Positions 9,240 to 17,632 of a stretch of 64,000 nt of DNA are shown one piece after another. Every line of letters starts with the position of its first letter. The first letter of the stretch is position 1. Position numbers and translations under genes: made by a program. Origin of the DNA: an uncultured Bacteroidales bacterium (GTDB lineage: Bacteria; Bacteroidota; Bacteroidia; Bacteroidales; F082); contig CALCYT010000026.1 of assembly GCA_937906455.1 (NCBI GenBank), forward strand, positions 5,686 through 69,685, in the 5' to 3' direction. The notes under the pieces are model-generated. The model saw only the letters and a program-made list of their open reading frames with translations, was not told where the DNA came from and did no database searches.

Positions 9240-10022
9240 ATGGAATACAAATTCTTAAAGACCGAATTCAAAGACAACGGCATCACCATCATGACGGTGT
9301 CGGCTCCGAAGTCGTTGAACGCTCTTAACTCGACAGTCTTGAAGGAGATTGACCATTTTGTCAGCAACCTCGACACCAAGAAGACCCGCGTCCTCATCAT
9401 CACGGGCGATGGCGAGAAGGCCTTCGTGGCGGGTGCCGATATCTCTGAGATGGTGCATCTCTATGAGAAAGAAGGTTATGAGTTCAGCAAACTCGGTGCC
9501 ATTGCTTTCCGTAAGATCGAGACGCTGCCGATTCCCGTCATCGCGGCTGTCAACGGCTTCTGCCTCGGCGGCGGCTGCGAACTCGCGATGGCTTGCGATT
9601 TCCGTTATGCTTCAAGCAACGCCAAGTTCGGTCAGCCCGAGGTGGGCTTGGGAATCACGCCCGGATTTAGCGGGACGTACCGTCTTGCCAAGTTGGTGGG
9701 GCAGGGCATGGCCAAGGAGATGATATTCACGAGCAAGGCTATCAAGGCCGACGAGGCTTTGAGGATTGGCTTGGTGAACGCCGTCTGTGAGCCGGAAGAG
9801 CTTATGAACAAGGTGATGATGACGGCCAAGAGGATTCTTGCCAACGCGCCGTTGGCAATCGCCCACGCCAAACGTTGCATCAACGAGAGCTATGACCTCT
9901 GCGCTGACGACGCCATCGAGTTGGAGAACGTCGCATTCGGCAAATGTTTCGCCACCGACGACCAGAAGGAAGGCATGGCGGCGTTCCTCGAAAAGAGGGA
10001 GGCCGTGTTCGGAGGGAAGTAG
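9240..10022 (+). CDS. crt: Short-chain enoyl-CoA hydratase (crotonase)
   Basis: A 260-residue crotonase. The two catalytic glutamates are Glu114 in GGGCELAMACD and Glu134 in GQPEVGLGI, and the oxyanion-hole segment AGADISEM lies near residues 65-72. It interconverts crotonyl-CoA and 3-hydroxybutyryl-CoA. The size and the neighbouring hbd, bcd and etf genes point to the C4 reductive route to butyryl-CoA, or the oxidative branch of lysine degradation. The ATG at 9240 lies just after the palindromic element; no ribosome-binding site is apparent, as is usual here. Confidence 0.95.
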   Translation: MEYKFLKTEFKDNGITIMTVSAPKSLNALNSTVLKEIDHFVSNLDTKKTRVLIITGDGEKAFVAGADISEMVHLYEKEGYEFSKLGAIAFRKIETLPIPVIAAVNGFCLGGGCELAMACDFRYASSNAKFGQPEVGLGITPGFSGTYRLAKLVGQGMAKEMIFTSKAIKADEALRIGLVNAVCEPEELMNKVMMTAKRILANAPLAIAHAKRCINESYDLCADDAIELENVAFGKCFATDDQKEGMAAFLEKREAVFGGK

Positions 10023-10131
10023 CGGCTATCGACTTTTCAGCAGTCAGCTTTAAGTCTGGGGTTGTCCCGAGGCTGGAAGTTGGTTGCTGGAGAGAATTAA
10101 ATTCTTATCTTTGTAGCAAAAACAAGGCACT

Positions 10132-10538
10132 ATGAATGAAGTTGTACCCAACCAGCAAAATCTCATCATCTACAACACACTTGACGGCAAAGTGAGTGTG
10201 GCGATGATGGCTCGTGACGGCAATGTCTGGATGAACCAGAAACAGATGGCAGAACTTTTTGCCACCTCGATTCCCAATGTCAATATTCACATATCTAATA
10301 TATTGAAAGAAAACGAGTTAGACAAGAATTCAGTTATTAAGGATTATTTAATAACTGCCACTGATGGGACGTGCTTCGCAATGTCGGAAGTATTTCCAAC
10401 AAAGAAATGGAAACCCATGTACTGGCGGTTTACGAGAAATTTGACCAACGCCGCAAGCACGCCGATGCCCAACTTGTCGACCAAATGGACGACGAGGAAT
10501 TGAAACAATTGGAACAACAAATCGTGAACCGAAAATAA
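10132..10538 (+). pseudogene. RhuM-family protein, internally deleted and frameshifted
   Basis: The first 85 codons give a normal RhuM N-terminus: LIIYNTLDGKVSVAMMARDG, then NVWMNQKQMAELF and the helix-turn-helix region through KDYLITATDG. After that the frame changes. The C-terminal RhuM helix (LRNVGSISNKEMETHVLAVY ending VNRK, stop 10536-10538) continues in another frame, and the middle of the protein is missing. A small internal deletion therefore killed the gene. Intact relatives are about 300 residues and often mobile; compare the intact fusion at 34217. The -7 like TATCTTTGTA lies before the start. The relic interrupts the spacing between crt and hbd. Confidence 0.8.
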
Positions 10539-10600
10539 TTCTCAAAGGAAATAGACAAAAACAAATATCAAATTAATTAATTCATTAAATTCCAAACATC

Positions 10601-11437
10601 ATGAAAATCTGTGTTATCGGAACCGGCACCATGGCCAAGGGTATCGTGAAGGCGTTCGCCGCCAAGATGCCCGTAGTCATGAAGAGCCGCACGCAAGCCA
10701 GCCTTGACAAAGCCATGGCTTCCATCTCGAAGGGCTACGGCAAGCTCGTCGAGAAGGGTAAGATGACCCAAGAGGCCGTCGATGCCCTGCTGAAAAATAT
10801 CAGCACCACCACTGACTACGCCACCTTCGCCGATGCCGACCTCGTCATCGAGGCCGCCGTCGAGGAGATGCAACTCAAGAAAGACGTCTTCATGGAACTT
10901 GACAAGATCTGCAAGCCAGAGACCGTCTTCGCAACAAACTCATCATCATTGTCAATAACCGAGATAGCCGCCTGCACCACACGTCCGGCGCAGTTCATCG
11001 GAATGCACTTCTTCAACCCCGCCGACCGCATGGCCTTGGTGGAAGTCATCAAGGGACAGCTCACCAGCGACGAAGTGACCAAGTGCATCGTTGACCTCGC
11101 CACCTCCATCGGCAAGCAGCCCGTCGAGGTAAAGGAAGCCCCCGGCTTCGTCGTCAACCGCATCCTCATCCCGATGATCAACGAGGCGGTCGGCATCCTT
11201 GCCGACGGCATCGCCAGCGCGGAAGACATCGACAAGTGCATGATGCTTGGCGCAAATCACCCGATGGGTCCTTTGGCTTTGGCCGACCTCATCGGTAACG
11301 ACGTCAACCTTGCTATCATGGAAGTGCTTTACAAAGAGTTCGGCGACCCGAAGTACCGCCCGCATCCCTTGCTGAGGAAGATGGTGCGTGCCGGTCTCCT
11401 TGGCCGCAAGACAGGAGAGGGCTTCTACAAGTATTAA
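10601..11437 (+). CDS. hbd: 3-hydroxybutyryl-CoA dehydrogenase
   Basis: A 278-residue 3-hydroxyacyl-CoA dehydrogenase with an N-terminal Rossmann motif GTGTMAKGI at residues 7-15, NSSSLSITEIA, the catalytic histidine in GMHFFNPADRM, and the C-terminal domain motif PGFVVNRILIPMINEAVG. It reduces acetoacetyl-CoA to 3-hydroxybutyryl-CoA or runs in reverse. The first Rossmann glycine cluster has Ala-Lys where GxGxxG proteins usually have Gly-X, still within family variation. It follows the rhuM relic and precedes the S23 gene. Confidence 0.95.
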   Translation: MKICVIGTGTMAKGIVKAFAAKMPVVMKSRTQASLDKAMASISKGYGKLVEKGKMTQEAVDALLKNISTTTDYATFADADLVIEAAVEEMQLKKDVFMELDKICKPETVFATNSSSLSITEIAACTTRPAQFIGMHFFNPADRMALVEVIKGQLTSDEVTKCIVDLATSIGKQPVEVKEAPGFVVNRILIPMINEAVGILADGIASAEDIDKCMMLGANHPMGPLALADLIGNDVNLAIMEVLYKEFGDPKYRPHPLLRKMVRAGLLGRKTGEGFYKY

Positions 11438-11589
11438 AGTAGAAGACAGAATGCAGAAGACACAAGACAGAAGACAGAATGCGCAAAGCGACGATGATTC
11501 ATGTCTTCTGGCAAATAAATGGATTAACAAGTTAAATAAAGTATTAATAAAAGGAATACATAAATTAGAAGAAGGAAGAATTCTTGGAA

Positions 11590-11949
11590 ATGGCAACAAA
11601 GTCATATAGAGAGCTGATTGTATGGCAAAAAGCCCATGCTTTTGTTTTGAAGGTTTATTCGTGTACAGAGAAATTCCCCAAGGATGAACTGTATGGATTG
11701 ACTTCTCAGTTTCGGAGAGCTGCTGTCTCTATAGCGGCAAACATATCTGAAGGTTATGCTAAAAAATCAGTTGCCGATAAAATGAGATTTTTTAATATCT
11801 CACAAGGGTCACTTGAAGAATGTTCTTATTATATTATCTTGTCAAAGGATTTGTTGTTTATTACAAAAGAACAAGCCTTTGAACTTGATGGGTTATCAAA
11901 CGATATAAGAAAACTTCTTCAAGCGTATATTGTCAGGCTCGAGTCCTGA
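11590..11949 (+). CDS. Four-helix bundle protein (S23 / 23S rRNA intervening-sequence family)
   Basis: A 119-residue all-helical protein. The family pattern (TIGR02436) is clear: YRELIVWQKAHAFVLKVY, FPKDELYGLTSQFRRAAVSI, AANISEGYAKKS and the third helix FNISQGSLEECSYYIILSKD. Relatives are encoded within rRNA intervening sequences, near retroelements (Avd-like) and as solitary genes; their biochemical role is not settled, though a positively charged pentameric barrel is known for some. It sits between hbd and bcd with runs of the unit AGAAGACAGAATG before it (11442-11490), suggesting insertion into the operon. I prefer ATG 11590 to 11584. Confidence 0.88.
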   Translation: MATKSYRELIVWQKAHAFVLKVYSCTEKFPKDELYGLTSQFRRAAVSIAANISEGYAKKSVADKMRFFNISQGSLEECSYYIILSKDLLFITKEQAFELDGLSNDIRKLLQAYIVRLES

Positions 11950-12014
11950 GATTCAAAATTCGTTGTCGGATTTATTCTGACTTCTGACTACTGTATTCTA
12001 AATTCTAAAAAGAA

Positions 12015-13154
12015 ATGGATTTTAGCTATTCAAAGACAGAAGAATTGTTCCTGCAGATGATACGCTCGTTTGCGGAGAACGAAGTCAAGCCTTTGGCAGC
12101 CGAAGTTGACGAACAGGAACGTTTCCCGATGGAAACCGTCAAGAAGATGGCGAAATTAGGCTTGATGGGCATCCCGGTGCCAAGACAATATGGCGGAGCC
12201 GGCGGGACAGTGCAGATGTACATCATGGCTGTTGAGGAGCTTTCAAGAGTGTGTGCCACCACAGGCGTCATCCTCTCGGCTCACACCTCGCTATGTATGG
12301 CCCCAATCCTCGAAAACGGAACAGAGGAACAGAAGATGAAATATTTGCCGAAACTCGCTTCCGGCGAATGGATCGGCGCTTTCGGTCTCACCGAGCCTAA
12401 CGCAGGTACCGACGCCGCCATGCAGCAGACAATGGCTGTTGACGCCGGCGACAAATACATCCTCAACGGTTCTAAGATTTTCATCACCAACGCGGCGTAC
12501 GCTGACGTGTTCATCGTCATGGCGATGACCGACAAGAGCAAAGGCACTAAGGGCATCTCGGCGTTCATCGTCGAGAAAGGCTTCAAGGGCTTCAGCATCG
12601 GCAAGAAAGAGTTGAAGATGGGTATCCGCGGCTCTGCGACATGCGAGCTTATATTCGAAAACTGCGAGGTTCCAAAAGAGAACCTCCTCGGTCAGCTTGG
12701 CAAGGGCTTCACCATCGCTATGAAGACCCTCGACGGCGGTCGTATCGGCATCGCCTCACAAGCTCTCGGCATAGCTCAAGGTGCTATGGACGAGACGGTT
12801 AAATATACCAAGGAACGCAAGCAGTTCGGCAAGGCTATCGCCCAGTTCCAGAACACCCAGTTCCAGATGGCCGACCTCAAGACCAAGGTCGAGGCAGCAC
12901 GCCTTTTGGTGCGCAGCGCCGCTTGGAAGAAAGACAAAGGCATACCTTATTCAGCCGACGCCGCTATGGCGAAACTCTTCGCAGCTGAGACGGCTATGGA
13001 AGTGACAACCAAGGCGGTGCAGTTCCACGGCGGCTATGGCTACACACGCGAATATCCGGTAGAACGCATGATGCGCGACGCCAAGATTACCGAGATTTAC
13101 GAAGGTACATCAGAGGTTCAGAGAATGGTTATCGCCGGTCATTTATTTAAATAG
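12015..13154 (+). CDS. bcd: Short-chain (butyryl-CoA) acyl-CoA dehydrogenase
   Basis: A 379-residue acyl-CoA dehydrogenase. FGLTEPNAGTDA (FAD/substrate motif) lies near residues 122-133, DGGRIGIASQALGIAQG near 243, and IYEGTSEVQR near the C-terminus places the catalytic base at Glu363, as in short-chain enzymes. It reduces crotonyl-CoA with electrons from EtfAB, often with flavin bifurcation. etfB follows after 11 bases and etfA after that, the classical bcd-etfBA order. Butyryl-CoA is the likely substrate from context and from the position of the catalytic Glu. Confidence 0.94.
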   Translation: MDFSYSKTEELFLQMIRSFAENEVKPLAAEVDEQERFPMETVKKMAKLGLMGIPVPRQYGGAGGTVQMYIMAVEELSRVCATTGVILSAHTSLCMAPILENGTEEQKMKYLPKLASGEWIGAFGLTEPNAGTDAAMQQTMAVDAGDKYILNGSKIFITNAAYADVFIVMAMTDKSKGTKGISAFIVEKGFKGFSIGKKELKMGIRGSATCELIFENCEVPKENLLGQLGKGFTIAMKTLDGGRIGIASQALGIAQGAMDETVKYTKERKQFGKAIAQFQNTQFQMADLKTKVEAARLLVRSAAWKKDKGIPYSADAAMAKLFAAETAMEVTTKAVQFHGGYGYTREYPVERMMRDAKITEIYEGTSEVQRMVIAGHLFK

Positions 13155-13165
13155 GAGGTAAGATT

Positions 13166-13948
13166 ATGAATATTATAGTTTGTATTAAACAAGTCCCGGA
13201 TACTACAGAGATAAAAATCGATCCGGTAAAGAACACTCTTATCCGTGACGGCGTCCCAAGCATCATGAACCCTGACGATAAGGGCGGTCTCGAACTCGCC
13301 CTCCGCATGAAGGACAAATATGGTGCCAACGTCACCGTCATCACAATGGGACCTCCACAAGCCGACCTCATCCTGAGAGAAGCTTTCGCAATGGGCGTTG
13401 ACAGAGCTATCTTGTTGACCGACAGGAAGTTCGCAGGCGCAGACACCCTCGCCACATCATACGCATTGGCAGGTGCCATCAAGACCTTGGACTATGACCT
13501 CATCATCGCCGGCCGTCAGGCTATCGATGGCGATACAGCACAGGTGGGCCCTGAGATGGCTGAACATCTCGGATTGCCACAGGTGTCGTATGTCATTGAC
13601 GCTGAACGCGAAGATAACGGCAACTTCATCGTGAAGAAAGAGAACGAAGACAGCGTGCAGACTCTCGAAGTCGAAGGAAAATGCGTCCTCACAGTGTTGG
13701 CATCAGCATTCGAGGCGCGTTATATGACAGTATCCGGCATCGTTGACGCCTACGGCAAGGAAGTTGAGATATGGGGCGCCGACAAACTCGATGTCGATGA
13801 GACTAAACTCGGCTTGAAAGGCTCGCCGACAAAGGTGTGGCAGTCGTTCCCGAAACAGCTCAAGGCACCGGGCGAGGTGTTCGAGGTGAGCGAAGAGGAG
13901 GCTGTGGAAATCATCGTTAACAAACTGAAAGAAAAACATTTAATCTAA
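13166..13948 (+). CDS. etfB: Electron transfer flavoprotein beta subunit
   Basis: A 260-residue EtfB: N-terminal MNIIVCIKQVPDTTEIKID, the nucleotide-binding region AGRQAIDGDTAQVGPEMAEH near 112-131, and the docking loop around VLASAFEARYM that contacts the partner dehydrogenase. It forms a heterodimer with EtfA and binds AMP or, in bifurcating forms, a second FAD. A GGAGGT at 13153-13158 precedes the ATG by about 8 bases, which is unusual in this window. It is co-transcribed with bcd and etfA. Confidence 0.96.
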   Translation: MNIIVCIKQVPDTTEIKIDPVKNTLIRDGVPSIMNPDDKGGLELALRMKDKYGANVTVITMGPPQADLILREAFAMGVDRAILLTDRKFAGADTLATSYALAGAIKTLDYDLIIAGRQAIDGDTAQVGPEMAEHLGLPQVSYVIDAEREDNGNFIVKKENEDSVQTLEVEGKCVLTVLASAFEARYMTVSGIVDAYGKEVEIWGADKLDVDETKLGLKGSPTKVWQSFPKQLKAPGEVFEVSEEEAVEIIVNKLKEKHLI

Positions 13949-13958
13949 AAGTAAAGCC

Positions 13959-14978
13959 ATGGATATCAAAGATTACAAAAACGTTTATGTGTTCGCAGAA
14001 CAGCGCGGAGGTATGATTCAATCCGTAGCTTACGAACTTTTAGGTAAAGCCCGCGACCTCGCCGACGCTCTCGGTGAGAAAGTAGTGGCAATGTTGGTTG
14101 GCCACAATATCAAAGACCAGGCGCAGAGCCTCATCGAGATGGGTGCCGACGAGGTGCTCGTCGCCGACTGCCCTGAGCTTAAGGAATACCTGACAGAGCA
14201 GTACTCTCAGGTTGTGTATCAGATGATTACAGCCGGACATCCGAGCATAGTGCTTTACGGAGCCACCACCATAGGCCGTGACCTCGCTCCACGTATCGCC
14301 TCACGTTTGAAGACCGGTCTGACAGCCGACTGCACCAAACTGGAGATAGGTATCGTTGAGGAGACGGGCGAGAAGCAGTTCCGCTCGACACGTCCTGCTT
14401 TCGGCGGTAACTTGATGGCTACCATCCTTTGCCCTAATACACGTCCACAGATGTCAACAGTGCGTCCGGGTGTGATGCAGAAACGCGTCCGCGAGGCTGG
14501 CAGAAAAGGCGAAATCACAATGTTCGCTCCGACATTCGATGCAAGCAAGTTCAAGGTGAGAGTCATTGAGACCAAGATGAACAACAAGACCACAGCCGAC
14601 ATCGCCGATGCTAAGATTCTTGTTTCTGGTGGTCGTGGCGTTCACGACAAGGAAGGCTTTGGCAAGCTTCAGGCTTTGGCTGATGTCCTCGGCGGCATGG
14701 TGTCGTCATCGCGCGCCATGGTCGATGCCGGTATCATGGACCACGCCTATCAGGTGGGACAGACCGGTAAGACGGTGCGCCCGAACCTTTACATGGCATG
14801 CGGTATCTCCGGCGCCATCCAGCACCTCGCAGGTATGGAGGAGTCGGACTTCATCATCGCCATCAACAAGGACAAATACGCTCCAATCTTCAGCGCCGCT
14901 GACCTCGGCATCGTAGGCGATTTGCATAAAATCGTCCCGATGTTGACGGAGAGACTGAAGAAAGAGGTGGAGAAATAA
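13959..14978 (+). CDS. etfA: Electron transfer flavoprotein alpha subunit
   Basis: A 339-residue EtfA. The C-terminal FAD domain shows VSGGRGVHDKEGFGKLQALA, SSSRAMVDAG, HAYQVGQTGKTVRPNLYMAC with the flavin-binding QTGKTV, GISGAIQHLAGM and INKDKYAPIFSAADLGIVGD. It carries the FAD that passes electrons between Bcd and EtfB. The N-terminal 190 residues are the Rossmann-like dimer domain. It is the last gene of the operon and is followed by a clear terminator at 15040. Confidence 0.97.
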   Translation: MDIKDYKNVYVFAEQRGGMIQSVAYELLGKARDLADALGEKVVAMLVGHNIKDQAQSLIEMGADEVLVADCPELKEYLTEQYSQVVYQMITAGHPSIVLYGATTIGRDLAPRIASRLKTGLTADCTKLEIGIVEETGEKQFRSTRPAFGGNLMATILCPNTRPQMSTVRPGVMQKRVREAGRKGEITMFAPTFDASKFKVRVIETKMNNKTTADIADAKILVSGGRGVHDKEGFGKLQALADVLGGMVSSSRAMVDAGIMDHAYQVGQTGKTVRPNLYMACGISGAIQHLAGMEESDFIIAINKDKYAPIFSAADLGIVGDLHKIVPMLTERLKKEVEK

Positions 14979-15039
14979 TTTTTATTTAACGATTCAAAAA
15001 TTTAAAATTTAAAGATCTGAGTCGGTTATTAAAGTGAAG

Positions 15040-15075
15040 ATTCCCGGCGGAAGTGATTCTGTCGGGAATTTTTTT
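15040..15075 (+). terminator. Rho-independent terminator after etfA
   Basis: ATTCCCG and CGGGAAT form a 7-bp stem around GCGGAAGTGATTCTGT, followed by seven T residues. It closes the kamE-to-etfA transcription unit and separates it from the SRP RNA gene. Confidence 0.85.
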
Positions 15076-15097
15076 GTTTAAAATTCCTAAAATTTTC

Positions 15098-15127
15098 TTG
15101 CACAATCCAAAAAATTCGTATCTTTGC
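15098..15127 (+). promoter_or_regulatory. Promoter of the SRP RNA
   Basis: TTG at 15098-15100 and TATCTTTGC at 15119-15127 are 18 bases apart and match the Bacteroidota consensus. Transcription would start at about 15130, the first base of the structured RNA. Confidence 0.8.
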
Positions 15128-15129
15128 AG

Positions 15130-15228
15130 CGGGTAAGTCTTATACGACCAGCTCCTGTCAAACTCCCCCAGGGTCGGAAGACAGCAAGGGTAGATGGTTG
15201 AGCGGTGCGATATAAGTAGCTTACCCCT
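15130..15228 (+). ncRNA. ffs: Signal recognition particle RNA (small bacterial type)
   Basis: About 99 bases beginning GGGTAAG and ending CTTACCC, which pair as the closing helix. The apical part has the SRP domain IV signature: CCCCCAGGGTCGGAAGACAG then CAAGGG, with the GGAA tetraloop and the asymmetric AC-rich loop that binds Ffh. GAGCGGTGCGA follows, as in other Bacteroidota SRP RNAs. A T-run at 15228-15232 ends it. It works with Ffh and FtsY in co-translational membrane targeting. The T-run lies only 8 bases before the next ATG. Confidence 0.9.
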
Positions 15229-15239
15229 TTTTGTCTGAA

Positions 15240-15701
15240 ATGATAATCGAACCTACATATACAGGCAAACAGTTCTGGCTCACAACAGTCATCTCCGGAT
15301 TGTTGCTTGGTGTCTTATTGTCAATGGTTTACATGTTGTTCTATAACTATCTGTATATCGAGTCGTCTTATCTGTTCTCGATAATCTACCTCATCCCGTT
15401 TGTCTGGCTTAGCGTCACACTCGCGTTCTTTAAAAACAAGTTCGTGTGGAGCGAGTTCTCATACGGGCATGCGTTTGTGATGAGTTTTTTGTGCGGCGTC
15501 ATAGCTTCTGTCGTGCTAAGCGGTGTCATTTTTGTGCTTTATGCCTGCGTAGGGATGGAGACCCGTATGGGACTTTATGAAAACGGACATGTCATGAGAC
15601 GGCTTTTCTCACCGACGGCCACGGCCATTTCAATGTTGATAATAAATGTGCTGCTATCACTGCTTTATTCATTAATTATTGCTATCTTTGCACGAAAATA
15701 A
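15240..15701 (+). CDS. DUF4199-like four-span membrane protein
   Basis: A 153-residue protein with four hydrophobic segments at roughly 15-35, 45-62, 78-102 and 128-150. Length, N-terminal TYTGKQFWLTTVISGLLLG and position before a family 2 glycosyltransferase match the DUF4199 proteins of Bacteroidales. Function is unknown; coupling to the glycosyltransferase suggests a role in undecaprenyl-linked sugar transfer, but this is context only. I chose ATG 15240 over TTG 15231, which lies in the SRP RNA terminator. The promoter of the next gene lies inside its 3' end (TATCTTTGC at 15682). Confidence 0.75.
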   Translation: MIIEPTYTGKQFWLTTVISGLLLGVLLSMVYMLFYNYLYIESSYLFSIIYLIPFVWLSVTLAFFKNKFVWSEFSYGHAFVMSFLCGVIASVVLSGVIFVLYACVGMETRMGLYENGHVMRRLFSPTATAISMLIINVLLSLLYSLIIAIFARK

Positions 15702-15708
15702 ATTTGAA

Positions 15709-16644
15709 ATGGATATATCTGTCATAATACCCTTACTCAATGAGGAGGAATCGCTGCCCGAACTCGAGGCTTGGATTCGTCGCGTAATGGAAGAGCACAA
15801 CTATTCATACGAAATCGTCTTCGTTGATGACGGCAGCACCGACGACTCTTGGCACTGCATAAAACAACTGAAAGAGACTAATCCCAACATCTGCGGCATA
15901 CGCTTCCGCCGTAACTACGGCAAGTCGGCGGCTCTTAACGAAGGCTTCAAACTCGCGCATGGCGACGTCGTCATCACTATGGACGCTGACCTCCAAGATA
16001 GCCCGGATGAGATTCCGGAGCTGTACAATATGATTGAAAACGAAGGCTATGACCTCGTGAGCGGCTGGAAGAAAAAACGCTACGACTCCACATTTGGCAA
16101 AAACATCCCGTCAAAGTTTTACAACTGGTCAACACGCTGCATGACAGGCATCAAACTCCATGACTTCAACTGTGGACTCAAGGCTTATCGCAACGAAGTG
16201 GTGAAAAATATCGAGATCTACGGCGAGATGCACCGTTATATCCCTGTCATCGCCAAGGCTGCCGGCTTCACACACATAGGGGAGAAGGTCGTGCATCATC
16301 AGAAACGCAAATACGGAGAGTCGAAATTCGGAATGAGCCGCTTCGTGCGAGGCTATCTCGACCTTCTCACCATCTCGTTCATCTCAAAATTCGGAAAACG
16401 CCCGATGCATCTCTTCGGAGGACTCGGCTCACTGATGTTCATCGTCGGATTCATAATAGGTATAATATTGGTTGTCAAGAAGTTCGCCTATCATACCTAT
16501 GGAATGGCGACACGCCCGCTGTTCTATTTCGCACTCGTATGTATCGTCGTAGGCGTGCAGCTGTTCCTCACAGGCTTCATCGCCGAACTCGTGCAGTCAA
16601 CATCGTCAAAATCAAAAGTTTACGGAATAGCCGAGAATCTTTAA
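15709..16644 (+). CDS. Family 2 glycosyltransferase (DPM1/ArnC-like, membrane)
   Basis: A 311-residue GT-A enzyme. MDISVIIPLLNEEESLPELE opens the fold, VDDGSTDDSW and MDADLQDSP (the D-x-D equivalent) bind the nucleotide sugar, and two hydrophobic spans near 235-260 and 275-300 anchor the C-terminus. This architecture belongs to enzymes that load a sugar onto undecaprenyl phosphate (ArnC, GtrB, YfdH). The acceptor is inferred. ATG 15709 is preferred since upstream codons overlap DUF4199; a TATCTTTGC 20 bases upstream supports it. Confidence 0.9.
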   Translation: MDISVIIPLLNEEESLPELEAWIRRVMEEHNYSYEIVFVDDGSTDDSWHCIKQLKETNPNICGIRFRRNYGKSAALNEGFKLAHGDVVITMDADLQDSPDEIPELYNMIENEGYDLVSGWKKKRYDSTFGKNIPSKFYNWSTRCMTGIKLHDFNCGLKAYRNEVVKNIEIYGEMHRYIPVIAKAAGFTHIGEKVVHHQKRKYGESKFGMSRFVRGYLDLLTISFISKFGKRPMHLFGGLGSLMFIVGFIIGIILVVKKFAYHTYGMATRPLFYFALVCIVVGVQLFLTGFIAELVQSTSSKSKVYGIAENL

Positions 16645-16675
16645 TAGACCTTGGATTTTAGACCTTAGACCTTAG
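16645..16675. repeat. Degenerate repeat of TTAGACC
   Basis: TAGACCTTGGATTTTAGACC and TTAGACCTTAG occur directly after the glycosyltransferase stop. Similar short repeats, in the form AAAGTCTAA, are seen at 17579-17602 and 47834-47850, always just outside genes. Confidence 0.45.
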
Positions 16676-16691
16676 TGGGGATTGCTAACGT

Positions 16692-17084
16692 CTAATAATA
16701 CGGTTCTTCAAAGGCTTCTTCATCAAAGTATTCTTCCTCTTCTTCGTCGAAGATGTCCTCTTCTTCGTCGGCAAACATATTCTCGCCCTCTTCCCAGTCG
16801 AAGTCTTCCTCAAGCTTGCTTTCGTCAAACTCGTCGATGTCGTTCATCTCGTTCATGAAATCGCGCAACTCCTCGTCAGTCATCTCGTCGAGGTTGGCAC
16901 TCAACAACTTGTTGTCACGCGACGACGACCTTAACTCTTTCAAAACATCAGGGGAGATGTAAAAATCATCAATGTTTTCCTGACAATAATTAATGTATTT
17001 TGGGTCTTTTTCAAAGACTTCAGCGAGAGTCTGGCCCTCATATTTTCCAAAAGTGAAAATCGAATCAATGTCGTAAAACTTCAT
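16692..17084 (-). CDS. Small acidic protein with ExoX-like C-terminal-type motif
   Basis: A 130-residue protein. The first 40 residues (IFTFGKYEGQTLAEVFEKDP then KYINYC) match the short module found at the C-terminus of exodeoxyribonuclease X-like and other nucleic acid enzymes. The last 60 residues are almost pure Asp/Glu with aromatic residues (EEEEEYFDEEAFEEPYY), giving a very low pI and probable disorder. It is a monocistronic gene convergent with the glycosyltransferase. The function is unknown; the tail could mimic DNA or bind basic proteins. Confidence 0.7.
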   Translation of the reverse strand: MKFYDIDSIFTFGKYEGQTLAEVFEKDPKYINYCQENIDDFYISPDVLKELRSSSRDNKLLSANLDEMTDEELRDFMNEMNDIDEFDESKLEEDFDWEEGENMFADEEEDIFDEEEEEYFDEEAFEEPYY

Positions 17085-17147
17085 ATCATATCAATTTTTT
17101 TGATTTACAAAAATATACCTTTTTTATGATAAATGCAATGTTTTTCT

Positions 17148-17516
17148 TTATTTTTTGAAACAAAAATAAACGGCGAGCACCATGAAGCCGAATCCAATCG
17201 CATGATTCCAGCTGAATGTGCCCATTTTGAACACTTTGAGTGTTATTATCATGAAGACAATCAAACTTATAACCTCCTGAATTACTTTGAGTTGCACGAG
17301 ATTAAACGGTCCGCCGTTTACATCTGAACCAATTCTGTTTGCCGGAACCATCACCAAATACTCGAGTAAAGCTACACACCAGCTTGCTAATATGATGAGT
17401 ATCAACGGCCAATCGGTGATGACTTTCATCTCGGTAAGTTTCAAATTACCGTACCATGCAAATGTCATGAAAATGTTCGATACAACTAAAAGCAAAATTG
17501 TGTAAATAGTCTTCAT
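17148..17516 (-). CDS. DMT-family membrane protein (DUF486)
   Basis: A 122-residue protein with four membrane spans, matching the DUF486 family (PF04342): SNIFMTFAWYGNLKL, ASWCVALLEYLVMVPANRIG, and GPFNLVQLKVIQEVISL. These are half-size members of the drug/metabolite transporter superfamily and probably act as dual-topology dimers. The substrate is unknown. It stands alone, convergent with no partner; the start ATG at 17516 is followed by the canonical short first helix. Confidence 0.88.
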   Translation of the reverse strand: MKTIYTILLLVVSNIFMTFAWYGNLKLTEMKVITDWPLILIILASWCVALLEYLVMVPANRIGSDVNGGPFNLVQLKVIQEVISLIVFMIITLKVFKMGTFSWNHAIGFGFMVLAVYFCFKK

Positions 17517-17578
17517 TTATAAAAATTTCCCGCAAATTTACAAAAAATATTTTTATGTTATTATCAAAAAATATAAGG

Positions 17579-17602
17579 TCTGACGTCTAAAGTCTAAAGT
17601 CT
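17579..17602. repeat. AAAGTCTAA short repeat
   Basis: GTCTGACGTCTAAAGTCTAAAGTC, a degenerate repeat of GTCTAAA, lies upstream of gmhA next to the -7 like TATTTTTGC at 17608. It is related to the runs at 16645 and 47834. Confidence 0.45.
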
Positions 17603-17632
17603 TTTTATTATTTTTGCAAAAAATATAGTGAT

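Noticed and set aside
11442..11490. AGAAGACAGAATG repeats as a CRISPR-like array
   Set aside because: The units are only about 13 bp, irregular and without spacers of even size; they look like slippage products beside the S23 gene.
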